Positions 1-8,699 of a stretch of DNA of 18,044 nt are shown piece after piece (the stretch's first letter is position 1; every line of letters begins with the position of its first letter). The position numbers were made by a program, and so were the translations under genes. Origin of the DNA: CAYXVU01 sp964468725. GTDB lineage: Bacteria; Acidobacteriota; Blastocatellia; UBA7656. The notes beneath the pieces are model-generated. The model did not search any database, was not told the DNA's origin, and saw only the letters and a program-made list of their open reading frames with translations. The stretch lies in assembly GCA_964468725.1 (NCBI GenBank), contig CAYXVU010000117.1, positions 1 through 18,044 of the forward strand, in the 5' to 3' direction.

Positions 1-1254
1 AAAGACCAGCGCGGAGTTTTTCGACCCGAAGGCGATGCAATTACAGAGCGCCGTGTCGAGGCGAAATTCGCGGCCTTGATTGGGGAGGTAGTCGAGGTCG
101 CATTCCGGGTCGGGCGTTTCAAAGTTGATCGTCGGGTGCGCGAAATTGTGTTGCATCCCCATCAGGGTCGCCACCACACCCGCTGCGCCCGAAGCTCCTT
201 GCGGGTGGCCGATCATGGACTTGGTTGAGCTGGAAGGAATGCGGGCAGCGCGGTCGCCAAAGGCCATGCGGACGGCGGCGGATTCCGTCTGGTCATTGAT
301 CTTGGTCGCCGTGCCGTGCAGATTGAGATAGTCAATCTCGTCCAGCGACAGCCCCGCATTTTCGGTCGCTTGTCGCATGGCGCGCGCCGCATCTGTGCCG
401 CTCGGCGCAATCTGAACGCGATGATACGCATCGCAGGTTGACGAATACCCGGCAACTTCGGCGTAGATTTTCGCGCCCCGTTTGATGGCATGTTCCAACT
501 CTTCGAAGATGAGAATCCATGCGCCTTCGCCGAGTACAAAGCCATCGCGGTCACCATTGAAAGGGCGCGAGGCGCGCGTCGGCTCGTGATTCCATTTCGT
601 CGTCACTGTACCCATACGACAAAAGGCCGTCATCAAGCCGAAGGTGATGCAGGCTTCGACGCCGCCGGTGATGATGGTTTCGATCTGTCCGAGCCGAATC
701 GAGTTGAGCGCGTAGCCCATCGCGTCGGTCGAACTGGTGCAGCCGGTCGAAACGACATGGCTCATGCCGTGAATGCGAAACGCCATGTTGACTTCGCTCG
801 ACAACATGCCGACGAAAGAGGCAACAATCGAGTAAGGACTGACGCGGCGATAAGCGGCATCGTGGTCGCCGCGATCATAGTATTGCTTGTACTGACGCTC
901 GGCAAACTCGATGCCGCCCGCGCCGGTGCCGAGAACGACGCCGATGCGCTGGCGTTCGATGTCACTCAGGGTTTCAAAGTTCAGGCTCGCATCCACAGCT
1001 GCCTCTTCGACCGCATAAAAAGCCATCGGCACGGCACGTTGCACACGGTCTTTGTCTTTTTTGGAAACGAAGCGGTCGAAATCGAACCCTTTCACTTCAG
1101 CGGCCACTTGGCAAGACAGCCGTGAGCCATCGAATAGGGTCAGCGGCCCGGTGCCGCTCACACCCGCAGCCGCAGCTTGCCAGTAGGCTTCGCGCCCGAT
1201 GCCATTCGGGCTGACAGCTCCCATTCCGGTCACCACCACGCGCTTCAAACTCAT
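1..1254 (-). CDS. Beta-ketoacyl-ACP synthase (KAS II/type II PKS-like), 3' end cut by window edge
   Basis: Condensing enzyme that would extend an acyl chain on an acyl carrier protein by decarboxylative Claisen condensation in the cytoplasm. The frame is open from the ATG at 1254 to the window edge (418 codons, no stop), so only the last few residues should be missing. The thiolase-fold triad is complete: Cys172 in VSTGCTSS, His313 in LHGTATK and His350 in SMIGHPQGASG; the C-terminal loop reads AFGSKNSALV. The start is supported by AGGAG (1261-1265) six bases upstream. The nucleophile context GCTSS, not the ACATS usual in housekeeping FabF, and the DAYH stretch near residue 275 look more like type II PKS ketosynthase alpha or aryl-polyene-type enzymes. 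No acyl carrier protein is visible nearby. Family is certain; the pathway is inferred. Confidence 0.95.
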   Translation of the reverse strand, partial: MSLKRVVVTGMGAVSPNGIGREAYWQAAAAGVSGTGPLTLFDGSRLSCQVAAEVKGFDFDRFVSKKDKDRVQRAVPMAFYAVEEAAVDASLNFETLSDIERQRIGVVLGTGAGGIEFAERQYKQYYDRGDHDAAYRRVSPYSIVASFVGMLSSEVNMAFRIHGMSHVVSTGCTSSTDAMGYALNSIRLGQIETIITGGVEACITFGLMTAFCRMGTVTTKWNHEPTRASRPFNGDRDGFVLGEGAWILIFEELEHAIKRGAKIYAEVAGYSSTCDAYHRVQIAPSGTDAARAMRQATENAGLSLDEIDYLNLHGTATKINDQTESAAVRMAFGDRAARIPSSSTKSMIGHPQGASGAAGVVATLMGMQHNFAHPTINFETPDPECDLDYLPNQGREFRLDTALCNCIAFGSKNSALVF

Positions 1255-1388
1255 AGGCTTCTCCTACATTCAGACGATTTTTCGAACACCCTTTTCAAAC
1301 GCGCGCAGCAGGCCGTTAAGGTCGAAGGAAGACTTCTGTGCGCTTGGGCGTTCGGGTACAGCGAACCGTTCGGGCTTTATCGTCAGGT

Positions 1389-1394
1389 ATTCTA
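1389..1394 (-). promoter_or_regulatory. Possible -10 box for the ketosynthase gene
   Basis: The minus strand reads TAGAAT, a five-of-six match to the sigma-70 -10 consensus, in the 217-bp gap before the ketosynthase start. No convincing -35 lies at the proper spacing, so this is weak support that the gene has its own promoter and is not only read through from the TPR gene. Confidence 0.25.
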
Positions 1395-1471
1395 GCCAAC
1401 CCTGCTGCCTTTAGCCATGCAATCTGTCGGCTTACCCGCGCAGGTCGGTCATCGCGGGCGACCGCCTGCAC

Positions 1472-2155
1472 TCAGAGCAAAGTTTCCAACAGGCCAGCGG
1501 CAAGCTTGCGGTCACGGCGATTCTCAAACTCCCACTGCTCATCAACCGGCGCGTCGAGGAGACGCCGCAGCAACGCCGAGGCGTGGTCGCCCTCTCCCTG
1601 CGCAATGGCCAGTTCAGCCGCATAGAGCAAGGTGACGCTATTGGTCGGCGATAATTGGAGCGCGCGCTCAAAGAGTTCGCGGCTGCGCCGCCGACTGCCG
1701 CCAATCAACCGAGGCACTTTGTGCAAGAGGCGTGCGAGCACCCTCAATGCCCCCGCGCCGTGATAGGCTTCGTCAATTTCTATGGCGCAACGCAACTCTC
1801 TTTTCGCTTGTAATATGGAAAATAGAGCTTTCAACCCGCTCTTGTTTTCGGCAAAGAGCGCGAGGTTGACGCCCAACCAGAAGTGGCCTTCAACGCGCAT
1901 AGCAGCGAGGCCAACAGCACGCCGCGCGCTGTCTGCTCCGGCTGCGTGAAGTTGTCGCTTAGCGCCTATCGAGTCGGCTTCCTGCCCTAAAAAAAAGAGC
2001 GCGCGCGCCAACCGCCATTGGGCTTCGTATCGTTGGGCAGCCGCATCCGCATTCGCCAGCAAGGTGACCGATTGCTTGACGGCATCTCGGTTGACGCGCT
2101 GGCGATAGAGCGCATCGGCGCGATCCAGCACGGCGATGATGTCGGTTGCAGACAT
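1472..2155 (-). CDS. TatT-like tetratricopeptide repeat protein
   Basis: A 227-residue, Ala/Leu/Arg-rich helical protein. The C-terminal half (about 120-205) has the pattern seen in TRAP transporter TatT (T-component) proteins: a helix with AYHGAGALRVLARLLHKVP, then LIGGSRRRSRELFERALQLSP, then a last TPR-like helix pair. In that family the conserved step is a 'GG' turn before an ELFE.AL.L.P helix. TatT proteins are normally periplasmic lipoproteins working with a TRAP substrate-binding subunit. Here there is no signal peptide or lipobox and no TRAP permease or binding protein nearby, so a cytoplasmic TPR scaffold is as likely. The ATG at 2155 lacks a Shine-Dalgarno sequence; the bases just upstream on the coding strand are pyrimidine-rich (CCTCC). 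The function is not known. Confidence 0.75.
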   Translation of the reverse strand: MSATDIIAVLDRADALYRQRVNRDAVKQSVTLLANADAAAQRYEAQWRLARALFFLGQEADSIGAKRQLHAAGADSARRAVGLAAMRVEGHFWLGVNLALFAENKSGLKALFSILQAKRELRCAIEIDEAYHGAGALRVLARLLHKVPRLIGGSRRRSRELFERALQLSPTNSVTLLYAAELAIAQGEGDHASALLRRLLDAPVDEQWEFENRRDRKLAAGLLETLL

Positions 2156-2176
2156 GGAGGTCTGGTTTCTCGTCTC

Positions 2177-2225
2177 TGGTTACAGATTAAAGGTTGGAGG
2201 TTGGAGGTTGAAGATCGAAGGTTAC
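2177..2225. repeat. Tandem heptamer repeat (AGGTTGG-like, seven units)
   Basis: On the plus strand this reads as seven consecutive 7-mers: TGGTTAC, AGATTAA, AGGTTGG, AGGTTGG, AGGTTGA, AGATCGA, AGGTTAC. Two units are identical and the others differ by one to four bases. It lies between the TPR gene and the LolA-like gene and forms the left arm of a longer dispersed repeat (see 2196-2310). No coding function is visible. Confidence 0.75.
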
Positions 2226-2310
2226 GAATGAGAAGGTTGCCGTAGGTCATCGCTTTTCGGCATCCCTATCACCCCTTCACCCTTTCATCCCTTCTCCCGT
2301 TCAACTCCTG
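2196..2310. repeat. Dispersed intergenic repeat, copy A
   Basis: This stretch shares an order of blocks with 10029-10125: a GTTGAAG-like heptad arm, then AGAAGGTYGCCGT, then a CGCTNTTTT-like block, then a pyrimidine arm. The pyrimidine arm has an identical 18-mer, TCACCCTTTCATCCCTTC, here at 2277-2294. Read on the minus strand the pyrimidine arm is a degenerate series of GGGATGAA/GGGTGAA units. It resembles the short tandemly repeated sequences known from cyanobacterial intergenic DNA, but I cannot assign it to a named family. Confidence 0.55.
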
Positions 2311-2336
2311 CACTCCGGCTGAACCGGTTTCCCGGC

Positions 2337-3203
2337 TCATCGTGACGCAATTTTCTTCAGATTGTCTTTGCTAAAGAGCGCATCGCTCAGGTTCTGATCG
2401 TACTTTACGTTGAGGGTTTCGAAGACGATCTTCTTCTTGCTCGCTTGATTGTCTACCGTCCACCGCACGCGCGTCCAATAGCCGTCCACTTTTTCGATCT
2501 TGTCCATCGTGATGCGGCGCGCGAGTTGATCTTGCGTGTCGTAAAAATCCACGCCGAGCAGGGTGAAGTTCTCTTGCGAAACCAAGGTGGCGATGCGCGG
2601 GAATTTCGATTCGGCTCCGGCTTTGAGTTTGCCCTCTAACCGATAAGCAGGCATTGCGCCGACCGTCTCTTTTCCCAACAGCTTGAAATCGTATTTTTCC
2701 GGCTGCCCGTCGGCAAGTTCCTGCAACGTCATTTTGAAGAGGCCGTCTTCGGCAGCAACGTCTTTCGAGGTGAGGAAGCTGTTATTGCTTTGCACGTAGC
2801 GCACGCCTTCGATGTCGCCTTGCGGATTGATCGAAATGAGACCCGACCGGTCGCGCTCGTCGGCAGTTTCGAGTTGCACGAGGATGGTCAGGCTTTTGTC
2901 CGCATCGCGTTTGCGGTAGACGGTCATCTGCACATCGTGGGTGCTGCCGTCGGCCTCGGTAATGCGCGCCCGCGATTTAATGGTGCTGTTACGGCTGTTG
3001 TCGGTAGCGCGATACTTTTCGACGATTTCAGCGGCACTGATTTCCGACGCGGCATTGGCAGGCGGCGACGGTGCAGGCGTTTCGGACTTTCCGCTACACA
3101 TCGAAAAGAGCAGCGGCACAGCGATGATGCACAATAGGCGAACCGCCGAATCAGCGCATCGGCGAAAGGCCGCGATAAGAGGAAGTTTGACTGGCGTTTT
3201 CAT
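2337..3203 (-). CDS. LolA-like outer membrane lipoprotein-sorting protein
   Basis: Predicted 288-residue exported protein. An N-terminal hydrophobic stretch (about 23-35) ends at Cys36 in LLFSMCSG, which suggests a lipoprotein signal, although Met at -1 is a poor lipobox. After a Pro/Ala-rich linker the rest looks like the LolA-like beta half-barrel of 'outer membrane lipoprotein-sorting proteins' (ISAAEIVEKYR helix, then alternating strands such as GYWTRVRWTVDN and KKKIVFETLNVKY). In that family the domain binds acyl chains in the periplasm. I chose the ATG at 3203 because it follows GAAAGAG by three bases, as in the secreted-protein gene at 15797. A GTG at 3215 in the same frame would overlap the exporter stop as GTGA. 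Linkage to an MMPL exporter is a recurrent pairing, so the two probably move one lipid-like cargo. Confidence 0.8.
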   Translation of the reverse strand: MKTPVKLPLIAAFRRCADSAVRLLCIIAVPLLFSMCSGKSETPAPSPPANAASEISAAEIVEKYRATDNSRNSTIKSRARITEADGSTHDVQMTVYRKRDADKSLTILVQLETADERDRSGLISINPQGDIEGVRYVQSNNSFLTSKDVAAEDGLFKMTLQELADGQPEKYDFKLLGKETVGAMPAYRLEGKLKAGAESKFPRIATLVSQENFTLLGVDFYDTQDQLARRITMDKIEKVDGYWTRVRWTVDNQASKKKIVFETLNVKYDQNLSDALFSKDNLKKIASR

Positions 3204-3211
3204 GATCTCTT

Positions 3212-5584
3212 TCACCCATCATTGCTCATGGCTTCGACATAAGCGGGTTCGACCGAGGGCTCGCTTGCCGAAGCGGCATCACCCTTAGCAATGCGCGAGA
3301 ACCATTTGGTCTTCATCAGCGTGGGGAGAAATATCAGATCAGCGGCCACACAAGCGGCGATGGTAATGACCCACAACAATCCCGCCGTGCGTACCGGCAC
3401 GAATGATGACAACATAAAAATCAGGTTCGAAGCAATGAGAACCAGATTAGCCAACACCATCGGCTTGCCGCTGCGCAAGATGGTGAGCCACATCACCCAC
3501 CCTTCGCTCTGCGGCGAGGGGTCGGGGCGTTCTTTGACGGCTTGCCGGTAGCGCCGAATCATGTGCACGGCATTGTCAACCGCGATGCCGAGCGCGGCGC
3601 TGGCGACCAGACTGGTCGTGATGTCGAGGGTAATGCCCGCCCAACCTAAAAAACCAAAGTAACAGATGATCGGCAACAGATTCGGCGCGAGCGCCAATAG
3701 CCCCGTCAACAGGGAGCGGAAGAGAATCACCATCATCAAACAGATCAAGACCAGCGCCAGCGCCAGACTGGACGATTGCGAATTCGCCAGTGCATCCGAT
3801 GCATCATTGAGGAGGATGAATGAGCCGGTCGCGCGCGCCGCCATGCCCGCAGGCAGATGGGTGCGCGCCCAGTCTTCGACTTTGGCGGTCAGGTCGCGCA
3901 GTTCGTTCGAACCGAATAGATTGGTTCGCAAAATCACGATGGCGCGCGAACGCTCTTCGTTTACCAAACGCAGAAAGAATTTGTCTTGTGAAAGGTAATC
4001 ATCGAACATCGCACGCAGGCGCTCGCGGTCTGCGGGAATCTCTTGCTTGCCCTGCCCCGATGCATCGAAAACGCCATTGAACCGTTTGACGATGTCGGCC
4101 ACAGAGAGCGCCGCATCTACGCCCGGCTGCGCCAGGGTGAACTGTTCGAGCGCCGCCAGAGCAGTCAGGAATTCAGGGGTTGCCGCCGCGCCCGCTTCGC
4201 CGCTGATGACGAGTTGCATCGAAGCCGCGCCCGCCAATCGCTCATGTAATTTGGCGGCTTCCTGCACCGTGCCGCTCTCTTCGGGAAAGATTTTCAAATA
4301 GTCTGTGTTGACCCGCATCCAGATGGCGCCGATGCCCAGCGTTACGCTAACCAGCAGAGCGGTGACCAGTACCCTGCGGCGTCGGTAGAGCACCCATGCG
4401 GTTACGGCGCGAAGAATCCCATTGAGCCAGACCGCGTAATCTTTCTCTTCGTCAGCGTGACCGATGGCTCTGGCAGGGAGCAGCGACAACACAGCCGGGA
4501 CAAAGGCGATGGTCAGCAAGAGGAGGAAGCCGACGCCGAGCGCTTCGAACAGCCCCATATCGCGCGCCGTCGGCACGCGGCTGGTGGCGAGCGCTGCAAA
4601 CCCTGCCATCGTCGTGGTTGCCGAAACGATGACTGCCGGAGCGATAAAGATCAAGCCTTCAACCCAAGCGGCGCGCTCGATCTCCAAATCTTCGTGATGG
4701 CTGACGGCGGCCATCGAAATGCGGTACTGATTGAGGACGTGAAAGATGTATGACCCACCGATGGCCATCAGCACCGTCGGCAAGGTCAAAGTCGCAAAGG
4801 TGAAGGGAAAGTCGAGCCAGACCATCAACCCAATCGTCCAGATATTGCCCATCATCAGGGTCACAATCGGTAAGAGCGCGCCCCAAAAACTGCGAAAGGC
4901 GAAGAGAAAGGTCAGAAACCCGAGCAGCGCCGCGATGGGCGAAATGAGCAAGATGTCGCGCAGCATAAATTTGATGGCGCGCGAATCAATGATCGGCACG
5001 CCAGCCAACATCAGCTCATCGCTTCCGGCTTCGGCGTGGGCGAGGTGTTCGATCTCTTCGGCGATGGCGCGGCTCTCTTCTTCGCTGAGCGGGTTGATGA
5101 AGACATTGATGGCCGTCGTCCTGCCATCTTCGGAGATGTAGAGTTTTTTATAGAGCGGGTCGCCCGTTGCAGTCGGTTTCAAGCGGCGCAGTTGTTCATC
5201 GGTTGCGGCGCGCGGAATCAGGCGTTCGACGCTGAGGCTGTCCCCTTCGCGGCGAATGGTTTTGACATTGGTGAGGCTCTGCACTTCGCTGACGCCTTTG
5301 ATGGCCATCAGGCTCGCGGTCAGGCGTTCGAGTTTATCAACAAACGGGCGGGTGAAAACGTCGTCGGTCGTGAGCGCTATGATGATGACCCGATCATCGC
5401 CAAAGATCGAACGCGTCTCATTGAAGAAGGCCAAAGCGCTATCGTTGCGCGCCAACGTTTCGGGCGAGCCATCAAAACGCACCCCGCGCCTGACGATGAC
5501 GCTCGCCATGACCGCCGTAATGACAAAGGCAACGGCGATTACAAGTTTCGGATGATGGATGACAAACCGGTTTATTTGATTCAT
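3212..5584 (-). CDS. RND-superfamily (MMPL-type) exporter
   Basis: Predicted 790-residue inner-membrane exporter with a duplicated RND plan. TM1 is at about 11-31, a periplasmic loop follows to about 205, then TM2-6 to about 370. TM7 lies near 404-423, a second loop begins with NTDYLKIFPEES, and TM8-12 end near 755. The second-half TM4 motif GIAVDNAVHMIRRYR carries the expected proton-relay Asp670; the equivalent first-half motif AIGGSYIFHVLNQYR has no acidic residue. At 790 residues it is smaller than AcrB and fits MMPL/COG1033-type lipid or hydrophobe exporters. The frame stays open upstream to 5752, but the ATG at 5584 starts directly before TM1 and lies about 24 bases below the predicted transcription start, so the longer form is unlikely. 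The LolA-like gene follows after 8 bases and is probably translationally coupled. Confidence 0.9.
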   Translation of the reverse strand: MNQINRFVIHHPKLVIAVAFVITAVMASVIVRRGVRFDGSPETLARNDSALAFFNETRSIFGDDRVIIIALTTDDVFTRPFVDKLERLTASLMAIKGVSEVQSLTNVKTIRREGDSLSVERLIPRAATDEQLRRLKPTATGDPLYKKLYISEDGRTTAINVFINPLSEEESRAIAEEIEHLAHAEAGSDELMLAGVPIIDSRAIKFMLRDILLISPIAALLGFLTFLFAFRSFWGALLPIVTLMMGNIWTIGLMVWLDFPFTFATLTLPTVLMAIGGSYIFHVLNQYRISMAAVSHHEDLEIERAAWVEGLIFIAPAVIVSATTTMAGFAALATSRVPTARDMGLFEALGVGFLLLLTIAFVPAVLSLLPARAIGHADEEKDYAVWLNGILRAVTAWVLYRRRRVLVTALLVSVTLGIGAIWMRVNTDYLKIFPEESGTVQEAAKLHERLAGAASMQLVISGEAGAAATPEFLTALAALEQFTLAQPGVDAALSVADIVKRFNGVFDASGQGKQEIPADRERLRAMFDDYLSQDKFFLRLVNEERSRAIVILRTNLFGSNELRDLTAKVEDWARTHLPAGMAARATGSFILLNDASDALANSQSSSLALALVLICLMMVILFRSLLTGLLALAPNLLPIICYFGFLGWAGITLDITTSLVASAALGIAVDNAVHMIRRYRQAVKERPDPSPQSEGWVMWLTILRSGKPMVLANLVLIASNLIFMLSSFVPVRTAGLLWVITIAACVAADLIFLPTLMKTKWFSRIAKGDAASASEPSVEPAYVEAMSNDG

Positions 5585-5614
5585 AACCTGACGTGACCCG
5601 TTTGCGAGACAGCG

Positions 5615-5644
5615 ACTATATGCTACGAAGTCAAAGCCCGTCAA
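5615..5644 (-). promoter_or_regulatory. Sigma-70-type promoter for the MMPL exporter gene
   Basis: The minus strand has TTGACG (5639-5644), an 18-base spacer and TATAGT (5615-5620), both five-of-six matches to consensus. Transcription would start near 5608, leaving a leader of about 24 bases before the ATG at 5584. That placement argues against the longer open frame starting at 5752. Confidence 0.7.
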
Positions 5645-5685
5645 TTCAGTTGCCTGCAACCCGAAAGGCGGCAAAGAGGCAATTC

Positions 5686-5714
5686 TTGAGTCGGGTATCG
5701 GCCTTTGATATACT
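5686..5714 (+). promoter_or_regulatory. Sigma-70-type promoter for the ClpA-like gene
   Basis: TTGAGT (5686-5691), a 17-base spacer and TATACT (5709-5714) lie upstream of the ClpA-like start, giving a leader of about 85 bases. The box is back to back with the exporter promoter, with 41 bases between the two -35 elements, so a regulator binding there could affect both genes. Confidence 0.7.
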
Positions 5715-5806
5715 CGAAATCGTCTCGCATCAGAGCCTCTTGGACGCAGCATAACAAGTGGATATGGCGTTGGCTCTATATTGCAGTCATAGAGGATTGA
5801 AAAGCC

Positions 5807-8065
<2,259 letters not shown>

Positions 8066-8190
8066 GCCCCCAAAGCAGTCTGCTATCCGACGGTAAGGGA
8101 GCAGGGTTGCTAACGACACGGGCCCCGCTTCGCCGTCGGACTTTTGCCGAATACGGTTTTATGAAAAGTGTTCCCTTTTCCTGTGCAGGG
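8066..8190 (+). terminator. Structured 3' region after the ClpA-like gene, possible terminator
   Basis: Starting 20 bases after the stop codon, TCCGACGG (8086-8093) pairs perfectly with CCGTCGGA (8133-8140), followed by CTTTT. The 39-base interior holds a small AGCA/TGCT hairpin (8100-8111), so the fold would be branched and not a simple terminator stem. The U-tract is short. I read it as a likely but imperfect intrinsic terminator or structured 3' end. Confidence 0.4.
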
Positions 8191-8191
8191 A

Positions 8192-8200
8192 TGGTATAAG
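8192..8200 (+). promoter_or_regulatory. Extended -10 promoter element (TGG-TATAAG)
   Basis: TGG directly before TATAAG gives an extended -10 box; the best -35 candidate upstream is poor, as is usual for this promoter type. The same nine bases occur at 11607-11615 before the LysR gene. Transcription would begin near 8207, at the edge of the stem-rich segment. Confidence 0.45.
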
Positions 8201-8206
8201 GTCTTT

Positions 8207-8503
8207 GCCCGTTGTGGCAGACGGGGTTTTGCGGAGCCGTTCCGGCAAACAACCCACACGCTACGGCCTCCATATTCTCAATAGCTCCCGATAACAATCG
8301 AAGACGGTCAGACGAATCGGGCAGCCGACGGACTCCATTCACCAGTCGGATACCCGAACCTCTCCGATTACGCGATTTGGCTTGCCCCTACGACCGGTGC
8401 GCCGGGTGTAGGGCGGGCAGGGCAAGAGGGCTGCTTCAGCAGGCCGAGACGGGCAGGTCGGCGGAAAAACCGTTCTGTAATGAGGGAGACTGACTCATTT
8501 TTT
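8207..8503 (+). ncRNA. Candidate structured RNA or long structured leader
   Basis: This gene-free stretch holds consecutive strong stems on the plus strand. GTTGT (8211) can pair with ACAAC with CCGT/ACGG inside. TCGGG (8317-8321) pairs with CCCGA (8353-8357) enclosing CCGAC/GTCGG (8325-8329/8345-8349). CTTGCCC (8381-8387) pairs with GGGCAAG (8420-8426) enclosing CTAC/GTAG and CCGG-TGCG-CCGG. CTGC-TTCA-GCAG lies at 8431-8442 and GCCGA/TCGGC at 8443-8462. An extended -10 sits just upstream and a stem with a T-run ends it. I see none of the conserved cores of RNase P RNA, tmRNA, SRP RNA or common riboswitches. It could equally be a leader of the downstream sigma-like gene. A 93-codon open frame within it has no family features and is probably chance. 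Confidence 0.35.
8479..8503 (+). terminator. Weak intrinsic terminator-like hairpin
   Basis: AATGAG (8479-8484) and CTCATT (8494-8499) form a six-pair stem with a nine-base loop, followed by a run of six T (8498-8503). The stem is AT-rich and would be weak. The 3' arm can also pair with ATGAGGGAGTCAG (8518-8530), so this may belong to a larger fold. Confidence 0.4.
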
Positions 8504-8699
8504 CGCTTATCAAATTGATGAGGGAGTCAGCCGTCGCAAGAGAACGGCCACCTGACACAAGAGATGAACCGAACAGGGGGAACTCCTGACCTCACAACCC
8601 TTTCTCCTGTCGAGCCTCATCCGGTCTGTAAAGCACACTGCGAATGCCAGCGGCAAGCCAGTCCGGCGCGTTGCACGTGCTGGTAGTGGGAGATAGATA
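8504..8699 (+). other. Leader region before the sigma-like gene
   Basis: No open frame of note. A stem GTCAGCCGT (8526-8534) with ACGG (8544-8547) and CTGAC (8552-8556), with a four-base bulge, lies near the left end. A good ribosome binding site GGGAG (8688-8692) is seven bases before the ATG at 8700. I could not find a convincing sigma-70 promoter in this segment, so the sigma-like gene may be read from the extended -10 at 8192-8200. Confidence 0.4.

Noticed and set aside
490..1125. 211-codon open frame on the plus strand
   Set aside because: It is antisense to the ketosynthase, whose protein has complete catalytic motifs; the shadow protein has no family features.
5585..5752. Longer N-terminus for the MMPL exporter
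   Set aside because: It would start upstream of the predicted promoter, adds 56 residues without membrane or signal character, and the family begins at the ATG at 5584.
5771..5784. TGGC...TTGC, a sigma-54-like promoter before the ClpA-like gene
   Set aside because: Only nine bases separate the GG and GC dinucleotides; sigma-54 promoters need ten, and a good sigma-70 promoter lies upstream.
8212..8493. 93-codon open frame inside the gene-free stretch
   Set aside because: No ribosome binding site, Arg/Ser-rich composition without a fold pattern, and it coincides with strong RNA stems.
8207..8503. RNase P RNA, tmRNA or SRP RNA in the structured segment
   Set aside because: The GAGGAAAGTCC core of RNase P, a tag reading frame with a tRNA-like end, and the GGAAGGAAGCA loop of SRP RNA are all absent.
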